From Enterobacter oligotrophicus (GTDB lineage Bacteria > Pseudomonadota > Gammaproteobacteria > Enterobacterales > Enterobacteriaceae), in NCBI RefSeq assembly GCF_009176645.1, contig NZ_AP019007.1, positions 124,001-188,000 on the forward strand: 64,000 nt of DNA, in the 5' to 3' direction. Both the position numbers and the translations under genes were made by a program. Below the pieces are notes generated by a model. That model saw only the letters and a list, made by a program, of their open reading frames with translations, was not told the DNA's origin and searched no databases. Position 1 is the first letter of the stretch. Each line of letters starts with the position of its first letter. Shown in pieces: positions 36,699-45,148 of this stretch.

Positions 36699-36719
36699 AC
36701 GGGCGGAAGATCCGCCCGT
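36699..36719 (-). other. Palindromic hairpin in the diguanylate cyclase leader
   Basis: ACGGGCGGA (36699-36707) and TCCGCCCGT (36711-36719) form a perfect 9-base stem with a 3-base loop, 18 bases upstream of the diguanylate cyclase ATG (36680). If transcribed it would be a strong leader structure, perhaps a terminator or attenuator. Confidence 0.45.
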
Positions 36720-36863
36720 AAATACGCGTTACGGTGTCACAATGTGGTCGCCAAAAAACTTCTCTGGTGTCCTGGCTGAAAATGTTTCAAGAGATGCAAA
36801 GGGAATACGCGAGGTAAAATAACTATAATCTGGATGCGGTATACAGCAAGTCAGCCGATGAAA

Positions 36864-36882
36864 ACCGGGCATTGCGCCCGGT
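36864..36882 (-). terminator. Terminator of tynA
   Basis: ACCGGGC (36864-36870) and GCCCGGT (36876-36882) form a 7-base stem with a 5-base loop just after the tynA stop; on the minus strand it is followed by TTTTC. Confidence 0.7.
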
Positions 36883-36887
36883 CTGTT

Positions 36888-39164
36888 TTATTTCTGTTCG
36901 TCTTTCTTCTTGCCGAGCGTTGGTGTCTCGTCAAAGAAGTTCCACGGTTTGAGCAGGGTATGAACCCACTCCGTTGGCATGATAGGCCACTCTTCGGCGC
37001 GGGCGACGTGGGTTGTTCCCGTTGTCATCCAGACGACGTCGTCCTGGTCGTTCAGCGACTCGTTATCCTTGCTGTACTGGCCTAGCCCCGTGTCATGCGT
37101 CGAACGGTTCGGGAATTTCCCTTCCGGGTACAGCTCATTCTGATGATAACGCGTCACCCACAGTTGCTTATCCATAAAGCTCAGACGGTGGTAAATCCAT
37201 TCGTCCGGGGCGAATTTCGCGCCGGTGGCGACCGGATGTGTCCCCCCTGCATACGGGATAATCTGATACGAAACCGGGTTACCCATGCGGTTCTCTTTGC
37301 TGGTGTTGCTCAGCAGGCGAATCGTGCCGGGGTCAAATTTCTGCGCTGCCTGCTGCTCGGTATCAATGTCGTACTGATTGACCTGCATGGTACTGGTACG
37401 TGGGCCGCCCGCCGTGTTTGGCTTCACTTCAGGGTCCATCGCCACCAGTTTGTTGTTAATACCATCCACGTCCAGATCCAGGCGGAAGTTATAGATATGC
37501 TGGTGCGTGGTGCCCACAATATTATGGTCGATCAGTGTTCCGTATCGGGTGTCATCTTTGGCGGTGGCATCGTGCATGGTTTTTGCCATAACGCCTTTTA
37601 CCGCTTCAATACCGGTTGCACCGGCATCAATGCCAATGGTGCCATTTTCGTGGAACACCCAGTCGAAGATATAGTCGTAATTACCCACGGTGCTTACCCA
37701 GCGCACCACCAGTTCGCGACGTTCGGTGCTGACGTTTGGCTGGCCCATCTCCTGGTGCTTATACTCCGGCCCGGCATAGCGCTCGAAGATAGCGATCGCG
37801 CGAGGGATTTCCATCGGCGTGCCGGTGTAATCCGGGATGGTTTCATTGAGCAGCACGGCGTTAGACGGCACATCTTTGCCGCGTACCAGCGGGGAGGTCA
37901 GGGTGCCCATGCCGTAGTCGCCGGAATCCAGATAGGCTTTGAAATACCAGCCCACGTCCGGATCGCCGTAGGGAACGATCATCCCGCCAAGCGATCCCTG
38001 ATACATAATCTGCCGCTTTTTGCCGTTGTCGTTGTAGGTTACGGTAGAAATCATCGGGCCGACGCGGGAGTCCAGGCTCAGGTGGAAATCCCAGTTCTGC
38101 CAGTGCACCATATCACCGGTGATCGTGTAGTTCTTGCCTTCTGGTTCGATGATCTCCAGCGGTTTTTTCGCCGTTTCTACGCGATCGCGGCCGTCATAAG
38201 GCCGCGGGGTGAGCGGAACCGGCACCACCGGACCTTCTTCAATTTTCTGGATTTTTTTCTGCTCCAGATCAACCACGGCGACCAGGTTTTCAATCGGATG
38301 CGCCCAGTAGTTACCGTCGCCCACATCCAGATAGCTCACCACTTTCAGCAGGCGATCTTCCTGCCTGAGACCGTCTTTGCCGTCAAAGTAGCCGACGGTC
38401 AGCGGCGTGGTGATCACTTTCTTCGTGTCGGTAATACCGCGTTTTTTCAGCACGTCGGCAAACTCTGTGCTCTCGTTAATGATCTGCTGAACGGCGGTAA
38501 AATCATCCAGCAGCACCATGCCATGTGCGTCTTTGACGGGCTCCTGGCGCAGGATTTTTTTCTCTTTCAGATCCACGAGGCTTTCAATTACATGTTTGCC
38601 ATCCAGCATGGTGATATTCGCCTGACGTGGAGCGTCAACAGCGGTGCCGTTCAGCACGAAGTCCCAGACTTTGGTTTTTTCCGGCTCGGCAAGGGCGATC
38701 TGGGTAAAGCGGGTATTCGGTTTAAAATCCGCAGAGGCTTTTACAATCTCTACGGCCTGCTTAATTTCGTCAGCCGTCAGTGCGTTTAACGGGTGAGGGC
38801 GTTTTTCCACCTGAAATGTCTGGTCGAGACCGGACTGAAAAACATCGTTGATGAAGGTCTCAGAGATAAAGGCTTTTTTGTTTTTCATCACCACCGGCAC
38901 CTGTAGCGTCAGGGGCTTGCCGTTGACGATCGCGGTTTTCGCGCCCGGTTTGACCTTCACAAAGGCACCGTCTTTGGCGATGGTGAACATCTGAGCGTAA
39001 TCATCCCACTGCACGTCCGCGCCAAATTCCTGCAGCGTTTTGTCCATCGGAACCATATGCGCTTCGCCGCCGTGGGCGAAAACAGGGGATTGCCAGGCGC
39101 AACACAGCGCAACGGCCATAGCCAGTGCCGTTCTACGGGCAGAAAAAGAAGAATTGCTTCCCAT
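36888..39164 (-). CDS. tynA: Primary-amine oxidase, copper/topaquinone type (TynA)
   Basis: A 758-residue periplasmic enzyme that oxidises phenylethylamine and tyramine to aldehyde, ammonia and hydrogen peroxide. The chosen ATG gives MGSNSSFSARR and a signal peptide ending PVFAHGGEAH; an in-frame GTG 45 codons upstream is rejected. The first Tyr of VGNYDY is the topaquinone precursor. Copper ligands lie in GTTHQHIYNF and in the distal TTGTTHVARAEEWPIMP segment. It matches E. coli TynA closely. The aldehyde product goes to FeaB. Confidence 0.95.
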   Translation of the reverse strand: MGSNSSFSARRTALAMAVALCCAWQSPVFAHGGEAHMVPMDKTLQEFGADVQWDDYAQMFTIAKDGAFVKVKPGAKTAIVNGKPLTLQVPVVMKNKKAFISETFINDVFQSGLDQTFQVEKRPHPLNALTADEIKQAVEIVKASADFKPNTRFTQIALAEPEKTKVWDFVLNGTAVDAPRQANITMLDGKHVIESLVDLKEKKILRQEPVKDAHGMVLLDDFTAVQQIINESTEFADVLKKRGITDTKKVITTPLTVGYFDGKDGLRQEDRLLKVVSYLDVGDGNYWAHPIENLVAVVDLEQKKIQKIEEGPVVPVPLTPRPYDGRDRVETAKKPLEIIEPEGKNYTITGDMVHWQNWDFHLSLDSRVGPMISTVTYNDNGKKRQIMYQGSLGGMIVPYGDPDVGWYFKAYLDSGDYGMGTLTSPLVRGKDVPSNAVLLNETIPDYTGTPMEIPRAIAIFERYAGPEYKHQEMGQPNVSTERRELVVRWVSTVGNYDYIFDWVFHENGTIGIDAGATGIEAVKGVMAKTMHDATAKDDTRYGTLIDHNIVGTTHQHIYNFRLDLDVDGINNKLVAMDPEVKPNTAGGPRTSTMQVNQYDIDTEQQAAQKFDPGTIRLLSNTSKENRMGNPVSYQIIPYAGGTHPVATGAKFAPDEWIYHRLSFMDKQLWVTRYHQNELYPEGKFPNRSTHDTGLGQYSKDNESLNDQDDVVWMTTGTTHVARAEEWPIMPTEWVHTLLKPWNFFDETPTLGKKKDEQK

Positions 39165-39325
39165 CGCAGACCTCATCTTGTTGTGTTTATTGTGTTGTGA
39201 CAGCCTTATCCTGACAGGAGCCCACGCAAAACGTTTGCCTGCATCTGCCAGGTTGTTTGTCAGTCTTGCCAGGTTAAAAAAAGACCGGGAGTGGATCACA
39301 TCCCGGTTAACGTGAAATGTCGTGT

Positions 39326-39721
39326 TCAGTGCGGTGAGCTATCAAGATGTATGCGTACGTCATAACCAACTGTTGTGAAAGAGTACACATTGCCGTGAAC
39401 GCGTAGATAAATCTCTCCGTCTGTTGCTGTGGCCGTGGCCTTTTCATCATTGGTGATCATGACAGGTTTGATGTCTTTAACGTGAGACATGAACTCTTCG
39501 GTGCTTTTTCTCGCATCATAGAGATAAAAGTGAAATGTATCCCTGGATAGTGAGCTAGCCTCTACCTGGGTGATGTACAGGGTTAATTGATCATTAACTT
39601 TAATCTCCCCCCGTAAATTTTCATACACGGTAAACAGATCGCGGAACGGGTATACAATAAAACCCAGGAAAATCAAAAAAAGCAGCCCGACTCGCCAGTT
39701 AAAATCCCGACTTTCGCGCAT
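39326..39721 (-). CDS. Small single-pass membrane protein next to the Hcp chimera
   Basis: A 131-residue protein I do not recognise. One hydrophobic segment (WRVGLLFLIFLGFIVYPF, residues 9-26) is followed by a polar domain of about 100 residues, probably periplasmic. It overlaps the end of the upstream Hcp-like gene by 23 bases, so the two are expressed together. In T6SS loci the gene after an effector often encodes immunity, and membrane anchoring fits a toxin that acts at or beyond the inner membrane. That role is an inference from position. Confidence 0.6.
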   Translation of the reverse strand: MRESRDFNWRVGLLFLIFLGFIVYPFRDLFTVYENLRGEIKVNDQLTLYITQVEASSLSRDTFHFYLYDARKSTEEFMSHVKDIKPVMITNDEKATATATDGEIYLRVHGNVYSFTTVGYDVRIHLDSSPH

Positions 39722-40145
39722 AATCTATTCCCGTCCTTATCCATAACTGATCAACCGGATCATCGCCGTATGAATTACCATCCTGGTATTTTGCGAATTC
39801 TACCGGATCGCTTGTGCCAGCGAGAATCTGTGCGGTACCCGCACCACGTAACAATACTCCATCTGGAATGCCCGCAGCCGCACCGACAGCACCGTAATTA
39901 AGTGTTTGTCCAGTCGCTACGGCTTTCATCAAATAAGGGGAAGAGGAGTCAATCTCTTTTTGAAAAATGACAGGAGCGTGGCTGCGTTTACTGGTAATTT
40001 TTCCAGTCAATGGATCTGTTGGCTGGCGTAGGTTATGAGTAAAACCAGATACTTCAATGCTCCCCTCACGGCCACGGACATCTACCGAGCCTGTGATTTT
40101 TGCGCCGCCATCGTCAGTTAAGAAAAGATAAACAGGAATTGCCAT
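39699..40145 (-). CDS. Truncated or chimeric Hcp: T6SS tube N-terminal half with unrelated tail
   Basis: A 148-residue protein. Residues 1-83 are a standard Hcp start (MAIPVYLFLTDDGG, GREGSIEVSGF, SSSPYLMKAVATGQTLN). At residue 84 the sequence switches to an unrelated tail (YGAVGAAAGIPDGVL, NSYGDDPVDQLWIRTGIDYARKSG). The usual second half of the Hcp ring is absent. This looks like an internal deletion in an Hcp with a C-terminal toxin extension, leaving only the end of the toxin. A start five codons upstream (40160) is possible and has a slightly better GGTGA ribosome binding sequence. Tube assembly seems unlikely. Confidence 0.65.
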   Translation of the reverse strand: MAIPVYLFLTDDGGAKITGSVDVRGREGSIEVSGFTHNLRQPTDPLTGKITSKRSHAPVIFQKEIDSSSPYLMKAVATGQTLNYGAVGAAAGIPDGVLLRGAGTAQILAGTSDPVEFAKYQDGNSYGDDPVDQLWIRTGIDYARKSGF

Positions 40146-40261
40146 ATATCTATCATCCATGTGATTTCACCGGGGAACATTCCCGGACGCAAATCATATC
40201 CCTGCATTCTGTATGGTCAATTTCTGTAGTGTTTCTGGTTGTAAGTTAAACAAGTTGTTCA

Positions 40262-40296
40262 GTCTGGATGGTTTGGTTACCCAAAGCCATCCAGAC
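40262..40296. terminator. Strong hairpin after paaZ, candidate terminator
   Basis: GTCTGGATGG (40262-40271) pairs perfectly with CCATCCAGAC (40287-40296). The inner TTTGG/CCAAA extends it to 15 pairs with one bulge. It lies 24 bases after the paaZ stop on the minus strand. No T-run follows. Confidence 0.55.
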
Positions 40297-40319
40297 CATC
40301 TTTCTCTCTTATACTTGCC

Positions 40320-42359
40320 TTACAAGTCACCCTGCTGGCGTGCCACCAGCGTCAGAATGGAGTAGAGCGCAACCGCCTGGTGATGCTGGTTGAAGATCTC
40401 CACGGACCACTCCACCACGCCGGTCGGTTTCTCGTCGGCGCTGCGCTGTTTCTTCAGCGTTTTACGTTTACAGGTCAGGCGTACCTGAATGGTGTCGCCC
40501 GGTTTAACCGGCTCGATGAAGCGCAGGTTTTCCATGCCGTAGTTGGCGATCACAGGCCCCACGCCCGCATCGACAAACAGCCCGGCGGCAGCGGAAATCA
40601 GGAAGTAACCGTGTACCACGCGCTCGCCAAAGATCGACTCAGCCGCACCAATCTTGTCCATGTGAGCGTAGAAATGGTCTCCGCTCAGGCAGGCAAAATT
40701 AACGATATCCGCTTCCGTCAGGGTTCGCCGCGGCGTCAGCAGGCTGTCGCCAGGCTGCAGCTCCTCGAAGTATTTGCGGAACGGATGAACGCGATCTTCC
40801 TGCACCTTTGCGCCCCGTACCCACTGCTTGCCGATGGCGGCCAGCATTGTCGGACTGCCCTGAATGGCGGTGCGCTGGAGGTAGTGCTTCACGGCGCGCA
40901 GCCCGCCCAGCTCCTCACCACCGCCCGCACGTCCCGGACCACCGTGTACCAGCTGCGGCAGAGGAGAACCGTGCCCGGTCGACTCTTTGGACGATTCTTC
41001 GTTGAGGATCTGAATACGTCCGTGTGAACGCGCAGCCCCGGCAATAAACTGGCGAGCAGTCCCCGGATCAGCCGTCACCAGCGTTCCCGCCAGACTACCG
41101 CCGCCCGCGCGGGCAAGCTGCAACGCGTGGTCTGCGTTGCGATACGGCATCAGCGTGGCGACGGGGCCGAAGGCTTCGGTAGCATGCACGGCTGGCGTTT
41201 CGTCCGGCTGTGGACAGAAAAGCAGCGTTGGCGGGAAGAATGCACCGGCCGCCCGCAAATCCGCTTTGCCACCCAGACGGATCTGGCAGCCTGCGGCAAC
41301 CAGAGAGTCCACTTTTTCCTGTACGTCGGCGCGCTGATCGCTGTTGACCAGTGCGCCCATCTTCACACCGTCCTGTGCCGGATCGCCCATTACCACCTTT
41401 TCCAGCCGCGCAATCAGCGCCTGGCTGACGGCTTCCGTCTGGCTTTGCGGAACGATGATGCGGCGAATGGCGGTACATTTTTGTCCGGCTTTGGCGGTCA
41501 TCTCGCGCACCACTTCGCGGATAAACAGGGCAAATTCCGGTTGCTCTGGCGTAACGTCTTCACCCAGCACGCAGCAGTTCAGGGAGTCGGCCTCCATGGT
41601 GAAGGGAATGGCGTTCGCCACAATATTCGGGTGAATGCGCAGGCTCTGGCCGGTGGAGGCGGAGCCGGTGAAGGTCACCACGTCCTGGCTGTCGAGATGG
41701 CTCAGCAGATCGCCCGCACCGCCGCAGATCAGACTGATGGCACCGTCCGGCACCAGACCGCTTTCCACGATGGATTTCACCATCGCTTGGGTCACCTGCG
41801 CGGTAGCGGTCGCGGGTTTGATAATGGCGGACATCCCGGCAAGCCAGGTCGGTGCCAGTTTTTCCAGCATGCCCCAGCAGGGGAAGTTAAAGGCGTTGAT
41901 ATGCACCGCCACGCCGGATTTTGAGGTTAATACGTGGCGTGCCGCAAAGCCGCCTTCTTTCGACAGGGGGATCAGCTCGTCTTCCGGCCACAGCGTGTCG
42001 TCCGGCAGTTCACGGCTGCCGAGGCTGGCGTAGGTGAAAAGCGTACCGATCCCGCCTTCGATATCCACCCAGCTATCGGCCCTGGTTGCCCCGGTCTGGG
42101 CAGACAGCGCGTAAAACTGTTCTTTCTGGCTGAGCAGATGTTTCGCCACCGCCTTCAGCATGGCGGCGCGTTCAATAAAACTCATTGCACGAAGTGCTTC
42201 ACCGCCGTGTTCAATGGCGTAACGGCGAGCGGCTGCCATATCCAGCCCTTCGCTGGTCACGGTCCATAAGGCTTCGCCGCTAATGGCGTGATGAATGTTG
42301 CGTTCGCGGCCCCGGCCAGACTGCCAGGCACCGGACAAGAAGCTGGCTAACTGCTGCAT
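40320..42359 (-). CDS. paaZ: PaaZ, bifunctional oxepin-CoA hydrolase/aldehyde dehydrogenase
   Basis: A 679-residue fusion. The N-terminal aldehyde dehydrogenase domain (about 1-520) shows [15 protein letters not shown] and the catalytic Cys in KAGQKCTAI. The C-terminal MaoC-type hydratase domain (about 535-679) shows [14 protein letters not shown] and ERVVHGYF. It opens the oxepin ring of the phenylacetate intermediate and oxidises the resulting aldehyde to 3-oxo-5,6-didehydrosuberyl-CoA. It is divergent from paaA, sharing a 288-base control region with PaaX-type sites. Confidence 0.96.
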   Translation of the reverse strand: MQQLASFLSGAWQSGRGRERNIHHAISGEALWTVTSEGLDMAAARRYAIEHGGEALRAMSFIERAAMLKAVAKHLLSQKEQFYALSAQTGATRADSWVDIEGGIGTLFTYASLGSRELPDDTLWPEDELIPLSKEGGFAARHVLTSKSGVAVHINAFNFPCWGMLEKLAPTWLAGMSAIIKPATATAQVTQAMVKSIVESGLVPDGAISLICGGAGDLLSHLDSQDVVTFTGSASTGQSLRIHPNIVANAIPFTMEADSLNCCVLGEDVTPEQPEFALFIREVVREMTAKAGQKCTAIRRIIVPQSQTEAVSQALIARLEKVVMGDPAQDGVKMGALVNSDQRADVQEKVDSLVAAGCQIRLGGKADLRAAGAFFPPTLLFCPQPDETPAVHATEAFGPVATLMPYRNADHALQLARAGGGSLAGTLVTADPGTARQFIAGAARSHGRIQILNEESSKESTGHGSPLPQLVHGGPGRAGGGEELGGLRAVKHYLQRTAIQGSPTMLAAIGKQWVRGAKVQEDRVHPFRKYFEELQPGDSLLTPRRTLTEADIVNFACLSGDHFYAHMDKIGAAESIFGERVVHGYFLISAAAGLFVDAGVGPVIANYGMENLRFIEPVKPGDTIQVRLTCKRKTLKKQRSADEKPTGVVEWSVEIFNQHHQAVALYSILTLVARQQGDL

Positions 42360-42380
42360 CGCTTATCTCCAGATGTTACG

Positions 42381-42414
42381 TGATTTCACTATAGATAGTT
42401 TAATCATGAATCAT
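42381..42414. promoter_or_regulatory. Candidate PaaX operator at the paaZ promoter
   Basis: TGATTTC (42381) and ATGAATCAT (42406-42414) resemble the TGATTC/GAATCA half-sites of PaaX. On the minus strand a TATAGT hexamer near 42393 could be the paaZ -10 box, so a bound repressor would block it. Confidence 0.45.
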
Positions 42415-42586
42415 AAAAATCAAGCTGAGTTTTAATGAATTGTTAACATTGTGATCTGGCTTGTTGGGATGAAACCGCCAACACTCCAGAATTCAAGGCA
42501 TTTGCGAAAAGCCTTGCGAGCGACATCACAAAATAAACAAACACTCCTTGGGGTTATGTTTAACCTTTGTGTAACTTTTACGAAAC

Positions 42587-42631
42587 AAAGTGATTCGTAT
42601 TGTCGCGATGTTAAATGTTTTGGTGAATCAT
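42587..42631. promoter_or_regulatory. Candidate PaaX operator at the paaA promoter
   Basis: AAAGTGATTCGTATT (42587-42601) closely fits the PaaX half-site and an inverted TGAATCAT lies at 42624-42631, with 28 bases between the TGATTC and GAATCA cores. It ends 16 bases ahead of the paaA ATG. Confidence 0.55.
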
Positions 42632-42647
42632 AAAGGGTGAGGGTGTG

Positions 42648-43574
42648 ATGCAAGAACAACGCTTTGAGCAGCGCATAGCGCAGGAGACGGCCATTGAGCC
42701 TCAGGACTGGATGCCGGATGCCTACCGCAAAACGCTGATCCGCCAGATCGGTCAGCATGCACACTCCGAAATTGTCGGCATGCTGCCGGAAGGAAACTGG
42801 ATCACCCGTGCGCCAACGCTCAGGCGTAAAGCGATCCTGCTGGCAAAAGTGCAGGACGAAGCCGGACACGGCCTGTATCTCTACAGCGCAGCAGAAACGC
42901 TCGGCTGCGCGCGGGAAGACATCTACCAGAAGATGCTCGACGGCAAGATGAAATACTCCTCCATCTTCAATTACCCGACGCTCAGTTGGGCCGATATCGG
43001 GGTGATTGGCTGGCTGGTGGACGGCGCGGCCATCGTCAACCAGGTGGCGCTGTGCCGCACCTCCTACGGCCCGTATGCCCGCGCGATGGTGAAAATCTGC
43101 AAAGAGGAGAGTTTCCACCAGCGGCAGGGCTTTGAAGCCTGTATGGCGCTGGCGCAGGGCAGTGAATCCCAGCGTCAGATGCTGCAGGACGCCATCAACC
43201 GTTTCTGGTGGCCCGCGCTGATGATGTTCGGGCCAAACGATGACAACTCGCCAAACAGCGCTCGCAGCCTGGCCTGGAAAATCAAACGCTTTGGTAACGA
43301 TGAGCTTCGTCAGCGTTTTGTGGATAACACCGTCCCACAGGTGGAAATGCTCGGCATGACCGTGCCGGACGCGGATCTGCGTTTCGACGAAGAGAGCGGA
43401 CACTACCGCTTCGGTGAGATCGACTGGCACGAATTTGAGGAAGTGATTAACGGGCGCGGCATCTGTAACCACGAACGTCTGGCGGCGAAACGTAAAGCCT
43501 GGGACGACGGGGCGTGGGTACGCGAAGCCGCCCTGGCTCACGCAGAAAAACAACGTGCCCGTCAGGCCGCATAA
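42648..43574 (+). CDS. paaA: PaaA, catalytic subunit of phenylacetyl-CoA 1,2-epoxidase
   Basis: A 308-residue di-iron monooxygenase subunit that epoxidises the ring of phenylacetyl-CoA. Ferritin-like iron ligands are in KVQDEAGHG and [10 protein letters not shown] (two ExxH motifs). The ATG at 42648 follows GTG at 42645 and GGTGAGGGTG; the GTG start would add one residue and cannot be excluded. First gene of the paaABCDEFGHIJK operon. Confidence 0.96.
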   Translation: MQEQRFEQRIAQETAIEPQDWMPDAYRKTLIRQIGQHAHSEIVGMLPEGNWITRAPTLRRKAILLAKVQDEAGHGLYLYSAAETLGCAREDIYQKMLDGKMKYSSIFNYPTLSWADIGVIGWLVDGAAIVNQVALCRTSYGPYARAMVKICKEESFHQRQGFEACMALAQGSESQRQMLQDAINRFWWPALMMFGPNDDNSPNSARSLAWKIKRFGNDELRQRFVDNTVPQVEMLGMTVPDADLRFDEESGHYRFGEIDWHEFEEVINGRGICNHERLAAKRKAWDDGAWVREAALAHAEKQRARQAA

Positions 43575-43586
43575 GAGGAAAGAGCA

Positions 43587-43874
43587 ATGAGCAATGTCTA
43601 CTGGCCGTTATATGAAGTTTTTGTGCGATCCAAACAGGGTTTGTCCCATCGTCATGTGGGCAGCCTGCATGCTGCTGACGATCGCATGGCGCTGGAGAAC
43701 GCGCGAGACGCCTACACCCGTCGCAGCGAAGGCTGTTCCATCTGGGTAGTGAAGGCGAGCGAAATCGTGGCTTCACAACCGGAAGAGAGCGGTGAATTCT
43801 TCGACCCGGCGGAAAGCAAGGTTTATCGCCATCCGACGTTTTACACCATCCCTGATGGCATCGAGCACATGTGA
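43587..43874 (+). CDS. paaB: PaaB, subunit of the phenylacetyl-CoA epoxidase
   Basis: A 95-residue subunit with the family pattern YEVFVRSKQGLSHRHVGS at the start and FDPAESKVYRHPTFYTIPDG near the end. It is thought to bridge PaaA-PaaC heterotetramers and help electron delivery. It starts 12 bases after paaA with an AGGAAAGAG ribosome binding site. Confidence 0.95.
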   Translation: MSNVYWPLYEVFVRSKQGLSHRHVGSLHAADDRMALENARDAYTRRSEGCSIWVVKASEIVASQPEESGEFFDPAESKVYRHPTFYTIPDGIEHM

Positions 43875-43882
43875 GGTTGGGG

Positions 43883-44629
43883 ATGAAAACAGTATCTGCA
43901 TATGCCCTGCGTCTGGGCGACAACGGTCTGGTGCTCTCCCAGCGTCTGGGGGCCTGGTGTGGCCACGCGCCGGAGCTGGAAATTGATCTCGCGCTCGCCA
44001 ATATCGGCCTCGACCTGCTGGGGCAGGCGCGCAATTTCCTGACCTATGCCGCCGAACAGGAAGGCAAGGGCGACGAAGACACGCTGGCCTTTGGCCGCGA
44101 TGAGCGGCAGTTCCACAATCTACTGCTGGTGGAGCAGCCAAACGGCAGCTTCGCCGACACCATCGCCCGCCAGTATTTCATGGACGCCTGGAACGTCGCG
44201 CTGTACGAGCGCCTGATCCACAGCAGCGACAGCCAGATTGCCGCCATCGCTGCAAAAGCGATTAAAGAGGCGCGCTATCACCTGCGCTTTAGCCGCGGCT
44301 GGCTGGTGCGTCTGGGGGACGGCACCGAAGCCTCCTCGCTAAAAATGCAGCAGGCGGTAGACAACCTGTGGCGCTTTACGGCCGAGCTGTTCGAGGCCGA
44401 TGACGTTGAGCTGGAACTGATTGCCTCCGGCGTGGCGGTTGACCCGCGCACCCTGCGCCAGCCGTGGGAAAACGAAGTGTTTGCCGGTCTGAATGACGCC
44501 ACCCTGAATGTGCCTTCTGAAGTGGCGTATCGCACGGGTGGCAAGAAAGGGCTGCATACCGAACATCTGGGGCCGATGCTGGCAGAGATGCAATATCTCC
44601 AGCGCGTCTACCCAGGCCAGCAGTGGTAA
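43883..44629 (+). CDS. paaC: PaaC, structural subunit of the phenylacetyl-CoA epoxidase
   Basis: A 248-residue ferritin-like partner of PaaA that lacks a full di-iron site and stabilises the catalytic subunit. I use ATG 43883 (MKTVSAYALRLGDNG), which matches the E. coli start; the frame could open four codons earlier. The end GLHTEHLGPMLAEMQYL is conserved. Confidence 0.95.
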   Translation: MKTVSAYALRLGDNGLVLSQRLGAWCGHAPELEIDLALANIGLDLLGQARNFLTYAAEQEGKGDEDTLAFGRDERQFHNLLLVEQPNGSFADTIARQYFMDAWNVALYERLIHSSDSQIAAIAAKAIKEARYHLRFSRGWLVRLGDGTEASSLKMQQAVDNLWRFTAELFEADDVELELIASGVAVDPRTLRQPWENEVFAGLNDATLNVPSEVAYRTGGKKGLHTEHLGPMLAEMQYLQRVYPGQQW

Positions 44630-44643
44630 GTGCGGAGGTCGCA

Positions 44644-45141
44644 ATGCAACGTTTTGCTGAGATTGCCCCTGCGGAGATCCCGCAGATCTGGTCGCTGTTA
44701 AGCCAGATCCCGGACCCGGAAGTCCCCGTGCTGACCATTACCGATCTGGGCATGGTGCGCAGCGTGAAAGCGCAGGGCGAGGGCTGGGTTATCGGCTTCA
44801 CACCAACCTATTCAGGCTGTCCGGCCACGGAACATCTGCTGGGTGCCATTCGTGAAACGATGACCGCGCATGGCTTTGCCCCGGTGCATATCGTGCTGCA
44901 GCTTGATCCCGCGTGGACCACCGACTGGATGACTGCCGATGCCCGTGAACGTCTGCGCCAGTATGGCATCAGCCCGCCCGTGGGCCATAGCTGCCACGCG
45001 CATGCACCTGCAGAGGTGAGCTGCCCGCGCTGTGCCAGCACCGATACCTCGCTTATCAGTGAATTTGGCTCAACGGCCTGCAAAGCGCTCTATCGCTGCA
45101 ATACCTGCCGTGAGCCCTTCGACTATTTCAAATGCATCTGA
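44644..45141 (+). CDS. paaD: PaaD, iron-sulfur assembly factor for the epoxidase
   Basis: A 165-residue protein with an N-terminal MIP18/DUF59 domain (IPDPEVPVLTITDLGMVR) and a C-terminal four-cysteine zinc-finger-like end (CPRC, CNTC). It is thought to help load metal centres of the PaaABCE complex. ATG 44644 has GGAGG four to eight bases upstream; a GTG seven codons earlier overlaps paaC and is less likely. Confidence 0.93.
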   Translation: MQRFAEIAPAEIPQIWSLLSQIPDPEVPVLTITDLGMVRSVKAQGEGWVIGFTPTYSGCPATEHLLGAIRETMTAHGFAPVHIVLQLDPAWTTDWMTADARERLRQYGISPPVGHSCHAHAPAEVSCPRCASTDTSLISEFGSTACKALYRCNTCREPFDYFKCI

Positions 45142-45148
45142 GGCTGCC

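Noticed and set aside
37095..38789. Open frame of 564 codons on the plus strand opposite tynA
   Set aside because: It lies wholly antisense to a well-matched tynA, has no family resemblance, and is of the kind that GC-rich third positions create.
36888..39299. N-terminally longer TynA starting at GTG 39299
   Set aside because: It would add 45 residues ahead of a normal signal peptide that begins at ATG 39164, matching the E. coli start.
41127..41924. Open frame of 265 codons antisense to paaZ
   Set aside because: Entirely inside paaZ on the other strand, no ribosome binding site or family match.
42432..43553. Open frame of 373 codons on the minus strand opposite paaA and the paaZ-paaA gap
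   Set aside because: Antisense to paaA, which is certain; the product has low-complexity, unnatural composition.
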